Of a DNA stretch of 64,000 nucleotides, positions 1 through 10,493 are shown one piece after another. Each line of letters begins with the position of its first letter. Positions within the stretch are counted from its first letter, which is position 1. A model generated the notes under the pieces. That model worked only from the letters and a program-made list of their open reading frames with translations. It was not told the DNA's origin and searched no databases. Source of the DNA: Patagioenas fasciata (taxonomy: Eukaryota > Chordata > Aves > Columbiformes > Columbidae); NCBI RefSeq assembly GCF_037038585.1, contig NC_092521.1:53948398-54012397 (forward strand). Direction: 5' to 3'. A program made the position numbers and the translations under genes.

Positions 1-2359
1 TTGACACCAGAGCATGAGTCCAGCACAGATTTCAGCAGTCAGGTGGAAACTAGTCTCGTCATTACTCCGAAAACTGTTAGCACAAACGTAATCCAGGAAA
101 CTCTTGCTGACACAAATGCAGATTTAGGAATTTATTGCCAGTAGGATGGTGACTGCAAGTTTAGGGGCTGTATCACTAGAAATAATAGGGTGAGGAAGTC
201 CCTGCACTGCATTGTAAATGTGCCTTCATGCTGTAGTTGTTCCCCCATGAACTGAAACTATTTGCGAGGGACATTAACATTCAGTATCATTCTTGGTGTT
301 TTCTAGAAGTGTTCAGAGGAAATTAGTGGCTCTGTAAGAGCCAGATCCCAGGGTATGTAAACAGAAGGGGTCCATTTTTTAAAACAAAACCCAAAAAAAA
401 GCAACAATTTTCAGGTATCTTTCTGTCTTATCATAAAAAATATCATTCATCCCTCCTGAGTCTAGTGATGTTCCTCATTAGGGAATGAGATTTATAATAA
501 CACCAGAAGAGTCAGGGTTTTTCAGACAAAAGTTAATTGCTTTTTGCAAACACAATACTCTATGCTTTCAGATCAGCCTCCTCATTTAGTTTTTGGCATT
601 CTCTCCTTCTTATTTCAGGAGTATTTCTAGGCAGAGCCCTTTCCTGATCTTTGAGTTTATTCCTAGAGTGGGTGTCATTTCAGCAGGCTGGGCTCACTTG
701 CTCAGTCACAACAAAGGAAAATCAAAATAACCAGCTGTGGAATGTGTAATACTCAGCATTAAAATGGCACAAAGTGCCTGCCTATATATAGCGCTTGTTT
801 TGAGAAAGAGTGAGGCACACTTTGGGCCCTAGATACAATGGATCATCCAGGAAAATGCATGGCCTTGCATTCTGCATGCGAAAGCCTTTTTATTTGTTTG
901 TTGTAATACCAGTAATTTCCCAGGAAAACGGGGCTTACTCAGAGCTTCGGTTATCTATTTTATGCAAGCAAATGCCAGGTTTGACATGCGAGTTTTGTGG
1001 CTGAGTAAAAACTTGGATGACTAAATAAAATCCTACACTTGCTGTAATTCAGTCTTATCCATATTTCTTTATCATTACGACTTTGCTGAGACATGCATAC
1101 TTAACATGATTACACACGGAATGTGTTTTCAATATAGTAACAGACACGTAGTATCTCTTTCATCATATGATAAGACTTTGAGGAGGACAAAACACTCCCA
1201 ATTTACCAGTATCTAATTTTTTTTTTTAATCCACTTCTTTGTACTTATTTGAGTCATGCTGAACTACACTTAATAAATTTTGAGTTTGCTAGTTTCTCTC
1301 TTTCTTTTCACATTTCACTTAATGATCTTGTTTTCCAGTTCAGTAGAAGGTAAGACAGATTGAAATGTCAGAGAGCAGAAGAACCAGAGATATATAATGA
1401 AATTGCTGTTTGCAAGAAATAGAAGGAAAATATGTTGCCCATAACATGCAGAAGACATAAGCAAAGAGACAGGGCTATTAGTAGCAGTCCAGAGATTTTT
1501 GATGCTGTATGTAAAAGTAAGCCGAGCCCTACGGTGTGCCGTGTGGACTGAGAGCAGAGACGAGTTCTCTGCACAGGAGTGCTGCAGTTCGATAAGGCTA
1601 CAAAAGCACATTTGATGGGCCAAGGTAGATCCCTGTGGGAGCATACACTCATGTCGTCTTTCAATAAAGCTAGAAGCAAACCTGAGAGTTCATAAATTTA
1701 GAAGGTAAGCTGTGTTCATAGACAAGATGCACATTAATCCAATACGTTCCTGAACAAAATGGCAAGCAGAGCCACAAACTGAATTTGATGTCCTCCATAG
1801 GGTGTCATCACTGATCCTTGGTAGATTGAAGTTCAAAGGTAGAAAATCAGTGAATACGCTTCACCTTCATTTATGGGTCAGCTCACCTCACCTTTTTACT
1901 TAATAGCATGAACTCACTTGGATCAGACAAGTATGGTAAAAGTGAGAATAAGCAGAATAACCATCATAAATTTTATTTTTTATTTCTAAGATGTATCTCA
2001 TCTCCAGGGTCTCTTGAGTTTAACCTCCAGTTGCAAAGGTATGTATATTTGAAACTTCATTTCTCTGACTGACACCTGTGCCTTAGTTCTGTTATAACTG
2101 TACTAGATCACCATCATGAACTGAATATGAACAATTTTGTAATAAATGATATACTGCTGTTTTTACTTGGTTTCTTATATTACAATGCCCCCAAATAAAA
2201 GTATGAAAATTATGATAATCTGTATCTGTGTTTGCGATATGCATCGATTTGAGAGACCAAAACTGTATTGGAAACAAAACATCCTATATGAATAACCTGT
2301 ATTCTCTCCAGCTTTGTGCTTGCCCTATTCTACAGTAATTAATAAAAAGTCATTCTGAG
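1..2359. other. Non-coding upstream DNA, nothing recognised
   Basis: AT-rich sequence with short, mutually overlapping open frames on both strands that show no recognisable protein motif and no flanking splice signals forming a gene. I see no recognisable repeat or RNA gene here. Confidence 0.6.
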
Positions 2360-2361
2360 AA

Positions 2362-2600
2362 CAGAAGATCGCAACAAACACCCTATAAGTTCAGTCCTGT
2401 GGTCCATCTAGCCCAGTCCTCTGTTTCCAACAGTGGTAATCAGAGATGCTGGCTAGCAAGAGCACGTGAGCTGAGTTCTCTCTGCAGGCTCTTCTTTTCT
2501 CCCCAATATCCATAGTCTCTGGAGCAGGGTCTGAGAGGGCACATTCCTGCCCATTGCCTTCAGTCCTTCAAGGATCTTTGTGTACAATAGTCCCTTTGCA
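2362..2600 (-). mobile_element. Ancient CR1/L3-like LINE 3'-end relic
   Basis: The + strand carries the phrase GGTCCATCTAGCCCAGTCCT (about 2401-2420), followed by a degenerate 'aacagtgg..atcagagatgctgg' stretch. This is the antisense of the old amniote CR1/L3-type 3' end, whose sense form reads 'actgggctagatggacc'. The sense strand of the element is therefore the minus strand. The match is strongest at 2365-2455 and fades towards 2600. It is heavily diverged and has no coding capacity. The family is assigned from memory of the consensus, so the subfamily is uncertain. Confidence 0.55.
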
Positions 2601-3894
2601 AAACCAGCTAGAGACTGCCCATGCTTTTTTGAGGCTGAAACCTATAATCAAACATGACAACAAAGATGACAGGATTGAAAGTGGAAAAATACAGTGGAGA
2701 AATGAAAGAAAAGGTTTCTGAAAAGGCTCTGAGGTGATTCAGCAAGGCATAGTCACTGAAAAAAAAGAAAAAAAAAAAAGAAATCTGAACTGAAGCCAAA
2801 TGATAAATGTGGTTCTCTGTATCCATTTAGGTATATTAATGCAGCCGCTTTCCCATCTGTTCCCTGAAGTTCCAAACCAAAAAACAAGTCATCTGCAGTC
2901 TTGGCTTCCTCATTGTGTGAAACATTCATCTATTAAATTAATTTGGAGAAAATGGATCCATTTCATCCCTCGTGGGACATTTTTTTGTTTTAAAAGGGTT
3001 GCATACCATGGATTGTAGCCCACTGAGGCCACTGATAAATTACATGTGAATAAAAATAAAACCCAAATGAAACAAATAAATAATAACTACATGCTATTTT
3101 TTTTCCTCTAACAGAAATACCTTCGGGATAACTGCATTTTTTTTTCTGTTGTGTTGAGAAGGCTAGCAATTTACACTAACAAAATTGGCGCAATAACCCT
3201 GGGAATCCTTATTTTTCTATGAACAATATACAATGATAAAATTTAATGCTAAATTTCCATGCCCTTAAACTCTGATATTTCTTTCAACTGTGAAACAAAA
3301 TTCCTGGTGCCAGTATCACAGAGGTAAAAGCTCATACTTGACCTTGTTAACCAAAAAATTGGAAATGTTCTTTGCAATCTCCCAAGCCAGTAATTCCTGA
3401 ATGCTTTATATTGCAAAATTCCCTTTTGTCACCCTGTGATTATCATTGCTCATTGAGATCACCATGGTGATGTAACCATCCACTTGGAGAAGTTGCAAAA
3501 TTTATTTCCAGTGTTTCTAAAACATATTTAAGTTCATGATGCTTAAACACTGTGCCATAAAAGTAGCCTAGAAATGTGTCTGTTAATGTGCTTAGCAAAG
3601 TTACCTTCACTTGTGTGTTCCCAATTATTACTAACCTGTATGATTTAATAATCATTAGACGGAATGCCCTCTAGTCTCTCTAGACATCCCACAAAAATTA
3701 GAACATACCCTCCGCAGAGAATAAATTGCTAACAGCCACTTGCAGTGAAGATGTGTAATTTCTATGGCTCACATGGCATGTTCTCAATATCTCCTGTCGT
3801 GGTTCTCTTTCTCATGAAATGTATTATCTTTTTCACCCATTCCTTTACAAAAGTACTTTCCAAACTGTTGATTAATTCAGCTTCAACTTCACAT
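2601..3894. other. Non-coding DNA, only short A/T tracts
   Basis: AT-rich sequence with an interrupted A-tract near 2760-2780 and T-tracts near 3098 and 3137. No gene or identifiable element was seen. Confidence 0.55.
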
Positions 3895-4012
3895 GTGATT
3901 AGGGCACAAGACTGTGAGTCAGACAGCTTAGCGTTCTCTCTATGGTTATGCCACAGTCATTTTGCATTTTCCTGGAAAAGTCAGTTCAGTGTCTCTGCTC
4001 CTAAAACACAAA
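3895..4012 (+). repeat. Ancient MIR/CORE-SINE-like relic
   Basis: The order of words resembles the MIR/CORE-SINE architecture: 'tgattagggcacaagactgtgagtc' (as in 'tggttagagcac..actggagtcagac'), then a degenerate 'atgccacagtcat' (as in 'ctgccact'), then 'aagtcagttcagtgtctctgctcc' (as in 'aagtcacttaacctctctgtgcctc'). Similarity is in word order rather than long identity, as expected for a very old SINE. No target duplication is visible. It could instead be another tRNA-derived SINE such as AmnSINE. Confidence 0.45.
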
Positions 4013-5691
4013 GTGTTCGTACAGAGATTAATGAAACGTGCCCTTCCCACAGGTATGTTTAACTTAACAATCCTATAAAGTAAATGCATACCTTTGATAA
4101 TATTATTTCAAAATGCAAATGGCCATTTGTAATTGTACCTTCAAGGGCTTTTCTGCTGCATATTTAATAATTTGGGTATATTCAAACTTCTTTCATTTTA
4201 GCTTGAGAGCATTGTCTTCTTACTGTTCATAACCCACAGAGGCCTTAGAGTAAGGATTTAAAATTATAACAAACATCATAGAAATTATAGTTTTAAATTC
4301 ACTGACAGAGATTTGAATTAAGTTTATTTGTGCCTCCTCTTACTGGAAAACTTCAGAGCTGATGTAAGTCAATGAATATCTATGTACTTTTGCAGCAGAT
4401 CTAAATTTGAAATTACTTATTTATAAAAATATCTCTATCAAAATTAGAAGATCACTTTCGAGTAGAACTCCATTCTGAAATAACTTAGATATTTAAAAGG
4501 ACTGACCAAAATGCAGAATGCAGAAGTTCACAAATTCCCATTCATGACCATGACATCTTTTGAATTTATTCAAAATCAAGAAATGAGTGTTGCGTTAAGT
4601 TCTCCAGTCAGCTTGAGTGTGCTTGGCCATAGACTGATGGAAAGATGCCCAGAGCATTTCCAGAAGTGGGTACCATGCAGGGTAGATGGATAGATCCATC
4701 AGCCCAGACCCACTATTTGAACACCTGGATCATTCTGTATTTTATCATATAAAGACCACAACAATTGTTTGTAACTTCACCTCTCTTCAGTATATACACG
4801 GATATTTCAGGAAAGATTTGAGATATCATGTTTGTTGGCCAATACATGAATAAGACTCCTCCAATGACCTCAATTACTAGTTTAGTAGTGATACGGTAGT
4901 ACTGTGAAGAAATCAACAGATAAGAATGATTTCTTCATTTTGTGTAGGAAAGGAAAAAGTGAATTTCGTAACTTCAGGAATTTAAGTCATCGAGCCCCAG
5001 AATGCCAAAGCAGGATGAAGAGGGAAGCTATGCTTCATCGGAATACACCACTCTTTTCTAGGAGAGCTGAGGTTTCTCTTCCTGGGTGAAGATGTGAGAA
5101 ATACAGTTAGTAGTGCTATTGGACTCTTTAATTTTAAAAACCACAGCTCTTGATATTAAAAATAGAATGCAATCAGTAGAAGATAGCTGATATTGACATG
5201 TTTCTTGCCACGTGCCTGCAAAACACTAGTGGTTCATGCTAACACCTCTCTACCTCACTTCATCCATTTTTATACATATCCCCAAGAACAGAGCTCGAAG
5301 TCTGGTTCAATTAAGAGAGCAGAGCTCTGGTGACTGTCTCACTCAGTGCAACTTCCCAATACACCAGCAGAACTGTAGTCTGTCGCTGGCCCCTGGGAAA
5401 CAGACCTGATAATGAAATGGCACCATGAAAGAAATAATTGGCAGAGTTATAGGGAGATACTGATTGTACCTTACATAAAGTCTTCCTGAGAAAGGGAGTG
5501 GTTTACAGGTTAAAAATTCTACAAAAATGCTGAATGTGCAATCACTTATGATTGTAACAAGAAAGGGATTACAGTCTTTTTATTAATAACAGTATCTTCA
5601 GATATCCTACCAAAGCGACACTGTAATGGCAAAGGTAGATGTATAAATCATTAACGCCTTCACAAAACTGCATTTTGTTGTTCATAGCATT
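4013..5691. other. Non-coding DNA, nothing recognised
   Basis: AT-rich unique-looking sequence up to the A-tract that abuts the 3' end of the CR1 element. No supported gene or repeat. Confidence 0.55.
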
Positions 5692-5716
5692 AAAAAAAAA
5701 AAAAAAAAAAAAAAAA
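5692..5716 (+). repeat. A25 homopolymer at the CR1 3' junction
   Basis: Twenty-five consecutive A residues lie directly against the 3' terminus of the minus-strand CR1, so they read as T25 after the element's sense 3' end. CR1 elements normally end in 8-bp repeats and not in poly(A). The tract is therefore either the pre-existing target or a later homopolymer expansion. Confidence 0.9.
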
Positions 5717-5803
5717 GGAATATCACAGTATCACAGTATGTTTGGGATTGGAAGGGACCTCAAAAGATCATCTAGTCCAATCCCCCTGCTGGAGCAGGAA
5801 CGC

Positions 5804-8614
5804 CTAGGTGAGGTCACACAGGAATGTGTCCAGGCGGGCTTTGAATGTCTCCAGGGAAGGAGACTCCACAACCTCCCTGGGTAGCCTGTTCCAGTGCTCT
5901 ACCACCCTCAATGAGAAGTTCTTTCTCAAATTTAAGTGGAACCTCTTGTGTTCCAGCTTGATCCCATTGCCCCTTGTCCTATCATTGTTTGCCACTGAGA
6001 AGAGCCTGACTCCATCCTCATGGCACTCACCCTTTATATATTTATAAACATTAATAAGGTCACCCCTCAGTCTCCTCTTCTCCAAACTAAAGAGCCCCAG
6101 CTCCCTCAGCCTTTCTTCATAAGGGAGATGCTCCACTCCCTTAATCATCTTTGTTGCCCTACGCTGGACCCTCTCCAGCAGTTCCCTGTCCTTCTTGAAC
6201 TGAGGGGCCCAGAACTGGACACAATATTCCAGATGGGGTCTCACCAGGGCGGAGTAGAGGGGAAGGAGGACCTCTCTCGATCTACTGACCACCCCCCTTG
6301 TAATACACCCAAGGATGCCATTGGCCTTCCTGGCCACAAGGGCACAGTGCTGGCTCATGGTCATCCTGTTGTCCACCAGGACCCCCAGGTCCCTTTCCCC
6401 TACACTGCTCTCTAATAGGTCATGCCCCAACCTATACTGGAACTTGGGATTGTTCCTGCCCAGATGCAGGACTCTACACTTTCCCTTGTTAAATTCCATC
6501 AGGTTATCCCCCGCCCAACTCTCCAGCCTGTCCAGGTCCCGCTGGATGGCAGCACAGCCTTCTGGCGTGTCAGCCACTCCTCCCAGCTTAGTGTCATCAG
6601 CAAACTTGCCGATAGTACACTCAATTCCCTCGTCTAAATCATTAATGAATATATTGAATAATATTGGCCCCAGTACTGACCCCTGAGGCACTCCACTAGA
6701 TACTGGCCTCCAACTGGACTCAGCACCATTGACCACCACTCTCTGGCTTCTCTCTTTAAGCCAGTTTGCAACCCACCTCACTACTCTATTGTCTAGACCA
6801 CACCTCCTCAATTTAGCTGTGAGGATGCTGTGAGGGACTGTGTCAAAGGCTTTACTGAAGTCAAGGTAGACCACATCCACCGCTCTGCCATCATCCATCC
6901 ACCTTGTTACATTCTCATAAAAGGCTATGAGGTTGGTCAAGCATGACTTACCCTTGGTAAAGCCATGCTGACTGCCCCTAATGACCCTCTTATCCCTGAT
7001 GTGCCTTGAGATGACACCAAGGATAAGCTGTTCCACTACTTTCCCAGGGACAGAGGTGAGGCTGACCGGTCTATAATTACCCGGGTCCTCCTTCTTGCCC
7101 TTTTTAAAGACTGGAGTGACATTTGCTTTCCTCCAGTCCTCGGGCACCTCTCCCGTTTCCCAAGACTTGGCAAAAATTATGGATAGCGGTCTAGCAATGA
7201 CCTCAGCCAGCTCCCTCAGCACCCGCGGATGCATCCCATCTGGACCCATGGATTTATGGACGTCCAGACTACTTAATTGTTCCCTAACCCAGTCCTCATC
7301 GACTAAAGCAAACTCCTCCATTAACCTGGCTTCATCCAGGGTCTCAGGGGTACAGGGTTCCCCAGGACAGCCTCCAGCGGAGTAGACAGAGACAAAGAAG
7401 GCATTCAGCAATTCTGCCTTCTCTGTGTCTTCTGCCACCAGGGCACCCACCTCATTCATCAGTGGGCTTACATTGCCTCTGGTATTAGTTTTATCTGCTA
7501 TGTATTTGAAAAAGTTCTTCTTGCTGTCCTTGACCCCTCTCACCAGCTGTAATTCTAAGGAGGCCTTGGCTACCCTAGCTGCCTTCCTGCATCCTCTAAC
7601 AGCAGCCTTATATTCCTCCCAAGTGGTCAGGCCCTGCTTCCATGACCTGTAAACTCGCCTCTTCTGCTTGAGCATACCCAACAGATCCCTATTCAACCAC
7701 GCAGGCCTTCTGGCTCCCTTCCTCGACTTCCTACGTGTGGGGATGCTCTGATCCTGAGCATGGAAGAAGCAATCTCTGAATGCAATCCAGCTCTCTTGGG
7801 CCCCTTTTCCTTCAAGCAGTCTTGCCCATGGGATTTCCCCCAGCAATTGCTTGAAAAGGCCGAAATTAGCCCTGCCAAAGTCCAGGGTTGCAATTCTACT
7901 TGCTATTCTGTTCCTGCCACACGAGATGCTGAACTCCACCATCTCGTGGTCACTGCAACCCAGGCAGCCCTCAACCTTTACTGCTTCGACCAGACCCTCT
8001 TTGTTAGTGAGGATGAGATCCAGCAGTGTACCTCTCCTGGTCGGCTCCTCCACCATCTGCATGAGGAAGTTATCATCAATGCACTGGAGGAACCTCCTGG
8101 ACTGTGGCTGGCTGGCTGAATGGTCCTTCCAGCAAACATCAGGGAAGTTAAAATCACCCACAACAACCAGGGCCTGTGACTGTGAGGCCACTCTCAGCTG
8201 CGCATAGAAGGCCTCATCAACTTCCTCAGTCTGATCTGGTGGCCTGTAATAGACACCTACAACAGTATCACCCCTGCCAGCCTGTCCCTTGATCCTGACC
8301 CATACACTCTCAACTCGTTCCTCATCTGCTCCTGGGCAGAATTTAGTACACTGCAGTTGCTCTCTCACATAGAGAGCAACTCCACCACCACGCCTGGCTG
8401 GCCTGTCTTTCCTGAAAAGGGCGTAGCCATCCATGACCACATTCCAGTCATGTGAACTGTCCCACCACGTTTCTGTAATTGCCACCAGATCATAATCTCC
8501 CGACCGAACATAGGATTCTAACTCCTCCTGCTTATTCCCCATGCTGCGCGCATTGGTGTACAGGCATTTCAGGGAGCGAGCAGAGCACACCAATTTCTCC
8601 CTAGGGGCACTCAT
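5804..8614 (-). CDS. CR1 ORF2: AP endonuclease plus reverse transcriptase
   Basis: Encodes the enzyme that nicks target DNA and copies CR1 RNA into it (target-primed reverse transcription). The frame is open from 8650, just after an in-frame TAG at 8651-8653, but its first codon is TTG. The first ATG is at 8614 (residues MSAPREK), giving 936 aa. Endonuclease motifs in order are TNARS (20-24), TET with Glu48, VYYRPP (121-126), GDFN (153-156), LTN (202-204) and SDH (221-223). Reverse transcriptase motifs are NYRPVSL (513-519), QHGFTKGKS (549-557), YLDFSKAFD (583-591, Asp585), GVPQGS (641-646) and FADD (671-674). The C-terminal region includes HWNRLPRE, also found in the truncated copies at 32.4 and 41.1 kb. 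All catalytic residues I can place are present, so it may encode an active protein. Activity itself is inferred. Confidence 0.95.
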   Translation of the reverse strand: MSAPREKLVCSARSLKCLYTNARSMGNKQEELESYVRSGDYDLVAITETWWDSSHDWNVVMDGYALFRKDRPARRGGGVALYVREQLQCTKFCPGADEERVESVWVRIKGQAGRGDTVVGVYYRPPDQTEEVDEAFYAQLRVASQSQALVVVGDFNFPDVCWKDHSASQPQSRRFLQCIDDNFLMQMVEEPTRRGTLLDLILTNKEGLVEAVKVEGCLGCSDHEMVEFSISCGRNRIASRIATLDFGRANFGLFKQLLGEIPWARLLEGKGAQESWIAFRDCFFHAQDQSIPTRRKSRKGARRPAWLNRDLLGMLKQKRRVYRSWKQGLTTWEEYKAAVRGCRKAARVAKASLELQLVRGVKDSKKNFFKYIADKTNTRGNVSPLMNEVGALVAEDTEKAELLNAFFVSVYSAGGCPGEPCTPETLDEARLMEEFALVDEDWVREQLSSLDVHKSMGPDGMHPRVLRELAEVIARPLSIIFAKSWETGEVPEDWRKANVTPVFKKGKKEDPGNYRPVSLTSVPGKVVEQLILGVISRHIRDKRVIRGSQHGFTKGKSCLTNLIAFYENVTRWMDDGRAVDVVYLDFSKAFDTVPHSILTAKLRRCGLDNRVVRWVANWLKERSQRVVVNGAESSWRPVSSGVPQGSVLGPILFNIFINDLDEGIECTIGKFADDTKLGGVADTPEGCAAIQRDLDRLESWAGDNLMEFNKGKCRVLHLGRNNPKFQYRLGHDLLESSVGERDLGVLVDNRMTMSQHCALVARKANGILGCITRGVVSRSREVLLPLYSALVRPHLEYCVQFWAPQFKKDRELLERVQRRATKMIKGVEHLPYEERLRELGLFSLEKRRLRGDLINVYKYIKGECHEDGVRLFSVANNDRTRGNGIKLEHKRFHLNLRKNFSLRVVEHWNRLPREVVESPSLETFKARLDTFLCDLT

Positions 8615-8674
8615 CTGTTTTAGAATGCTGCACCACTGGGGCAAGCCCAACTACAACCCCACCCCCCTTCGAGC

Positions 8675-9805
8675 CTAGTTTAAAGCTCTCCAAATGAGCC
8701 CAGCTAATTCCTGCCCCAGCATCCTTTTGCCTCTGCGAGATAAGCCCTTCCTGCATAACACTGTCCGGACTGGAGTCTTATAAAACCAGCCATTATCAAA
8801 AAAACCAAAGCCCTGCCTGTAGCACCAGTCTTGGAGCCAACCATTTAGAGATTGAATTTTCCCATTCCACCCCACATCGTCACTTGAAGAGGGAAGGAGT
8901 GAAGAGAAGATCACTTGAGCCCCTGAATCTTTCACCATCCTTCCCAAGACCTTGAAGTCATTCTTCATTCCCTTCAGACTACGGGAAGCAACTTCCTCCC
9001 CATCTGTCTGGAAGACCAGCAGCGGGTAGTAGTCTGTCGGGTGCACCAGTCTGGGGAGCTCTCTAGCGATATCCTTGATCTGGGCTCCATGTAGACTACA
9101 GAATTCCCTAAGATGAGGGTCAACCCTGCATATTGGGCCCTCTGTTCCTTTCAGAACGGAATTTCCTATTACAATCACCCTTCTATCTTTCTTATCAGAG
9201 GTAGTCTTCAGTTGTGTAGTCAACCGCCTCTTCCTATGTGATCTTGTAGGCAGGCTTGGCACCACCTCCTCACCTACCTCTTCTTCAAGATCCAGGGCCT
9301 CAAACCTATTACGGAGGGGCACCTGGGGAGGCAAATCAGGCAGGGAGGGGGGCTGCCTGTGATGCCGAACTGGAATAAGCTTCCAACCCTCATCTTCTTT
9401 TAGGTCATTTACCTCTGCCCGACAGCGACAAGGGTGGGGCTGTCTCAGGACCTCCGCCTCTGTCTGGGAGGGCAGGAGGTCCATCTCCTTTTCGGGGGTA
9501 CCTCCCTGGGGCCTTTCCGACCGGCACGTAAGGGTGTTACTCCACCAGTCGATCTCCCTTTCGCACTCCCTGATGGACCTCAGCGTCTCAACCTCCTCCT
9601 TAAGCTTCACAACCATGTCGAGCAGATCTTGCACCTGCTCACACCTCACACAAGTAGAGTGCTGGCCTCCCTCCTCCGGCAGCAGCAGGCTCTGGCACTC
9701 CTTGCAGCCGGAGACCTGAACAGCCACCGTTTGGGACAGAACTTCAGTCTGCATTGCCACAGTCTTTTTGAGACATGCTCTCCTTCTGGAGGCGACCATG
9801 GTCAT
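8675..9805 (-). CDS. CR1 ORF1: zinc-binding, coiled-coil, esterase-like protein
   Basis: ORF1 protein of CR1, expected to bind element RNA. The frame is open from 9847, but that codon is TTG. The first ATG is at 9805, and the next at 9799 has a strong Kozak context (ACCATGG), giving 376 or 374 aa. In 374-aa numbering, a Cys pair CKEC (32-35) and CVRC (50-53) looks zinc-binding. It is followed by a coiled-coil-like stretch (about 55-80), a charged linker with a basic patch SHRKRR (187-192), and an SGNH-hydrolase-like domain from about 205. That domain begins with IGNS (211-214, candidate nucleophile Ser214). The usual Asp-x-x-His signature before the C-terminal RRGKR is absent; the sequence there reads KGLSRRGKR. 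Whether the esterase works is doubtful. The stop lies 60 nt before the ORF2 ATG. Confidence 0.88.
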   Translation of the reverse strand: MTMVASRRRACLKKTVAMQTEVLSQTVAVQVSGCKECQSLLLPEEGGQHSTCVRCEQVQDLLDMVVKLKEEVETLRSIRECEREIDWWSNTLTCRSERPQGGTPEKEMDLLPSQTEAEVLRQPHPCRCRAEVNDLKEDEGWKLIPVRHHRQPPSLPDLPPQVPLRNRFEALDLEEEVGEEVVPSLPTRSHRKRRLTTQLKTTSDKKDRRVIVIGNSVLKGTEGPICRVDPHLREFCSLHGAQIKDIARELPRLVHPTDYYPLLVFQTDGEEVASRSLKGMKNDFKVLGRMVKDSGAQVIFSSLLPSSSDDVGWNGKIQSLNGWLQDWCYRQGFGFFDNGWFYKTPVRTVLCRKGLSRRGKRMLGQELAGLIWRALN

Positions 9806-9972
9806 CAGCGGTCTGGGACGCTGGCAATAAGTCGGTGGGAATGACAAACAACAAGTGCTCTCTGCACGCCGCTGCGCTAGCTAGCTGCTCCTCTCTGCAC
9901 CTGGTGGGCAGCGACTAGTCGCTCCCCTCCCAAAGGTTTTTTCAAGGCAAGGGGAGGAGGTGTGGTCGCCGT

Positions 9973-10403
9973 CACCGTGGGAACGCCCCCCGCCACGTCA
10001 GCCGCTCTCTCGCAATGGCTACCGGGGCTTCGGGGGGATCAGGACCGCCGGGAGTCACGCTGTCCCTGTACGTTTCCCTCTGGGCTTTCTAATCTTGCCT
10101 AAACCTCGTAGTCGACTGAACCTCGCCGGCTCTGGCTCTCGCTGCGCTGGCTCCGATCAGCTGACTCAATGCTAGTCTCGAGTTTCAGCCGCTTTTAAAC
10201 CTCCCGCCGCCACCGTGGGAACGCCCCCCGCCACGTCAGCCGCTCTCTCGCAATGGCTGCCGGGGCTTCGGGGGGATCAGGATTGACGGCAGTCATGCTG
10301 TCCTTGTACGTTTCCCTCTGGGCTTTCTAATCTCGGCTAAACCTCGTAGTCGACTGAACCTCGCCGGCTCTGGCTCTCGCTGCGCTGGCTCCGATCAGCT
10401 GAC
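9973..10403 (-). repeat. Tandem 238-bp units in the CR1 5' UTR
   Basis: Segments 9973-10165 and 10211-10403 align without gaps at a fixed offset of 238 bp. I count 9 differences over 193 bp (about 95% identity). Both are GC- and CpG-rich. In element sense, the spacer between the units (10166-10210) contains a TATA-like TTTAAAAG on the minus strand, about 30-45 bp upstream of the start of the downstream unit. This layout resembles the monomer promoters of some L1 elements and probably forms the CR1 internal promoter, but promoter function is inferred. Confidence 0.85.
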
Positions 10404-10452
10404 CTTTCTTAAATGTTAAAGCAGTGGCTAAATGTGGAGAGGGCATTATGTG

Positions 10453-10493
10453 TATATATACATACATCTTCAGAAAACATGTATGTATATATA
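10453..10493. repeat. Perfect 15-bp inverted repeat, 11-nt loop
   Basis: Arms 10453-10467 (tatatatacatacat) and 10479-10493 (atgtatgtatatata) are exact reverse complements around the loop cttcagaaaac. The whole region is alternating pyrimidine/purine TA and CA steps. It starts 50 bp beyond the CR1 5' end. It may form a cruciform or hairpin, or it may simply be a degenerate (TA/CA)n microsatellite. Confidence 0.85.

Larger units (their letters stand above)
5717..10403 (-). mobile_element. Near full-length CR1 LINE (non-LTR retrotransposon)
   Basis: A complete-looking CR1 of about 4.69 kb in minus orientation. In sense order it has a 5' UTR with tandem 238-bp units (10403 to about 9806), ORF1 (ending at 8675), a 60-nt gap, ORF2 (8614-5804), and a short 3' UTR of about 87 nt ending in two copies of an 8-bp unit (ACTGTGAT, seen on + as atcacagt). 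Neither ORF has an internal stop or frameshift, unlike the usual 5'-truncated CR1 copy. The element is markedly richer in G+C than its AT-rich flanks. I could not find a convincing target-site duplication, which is usual for CR1. The 5' boundary is taken where similarity between the two UTR repeat units ends. Confidence 0.95.

Noticed and set aside
8615-8650. Longer ORF2 start at 8650
   Set aside because: The codon at 8650 is TTG, right after an in-frame stop. The first ATG is at 8614.
5808-9844. Many plus-strand open frames across the CR1
   Set aside because: Antisense shadows of the two long CR1 reading frames.
9806-9847. Longer ORF1 start at 9847
   Set aside because: The codon is TTG. 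ATGs at 9805 and 9799 (strong Kozak) are better.
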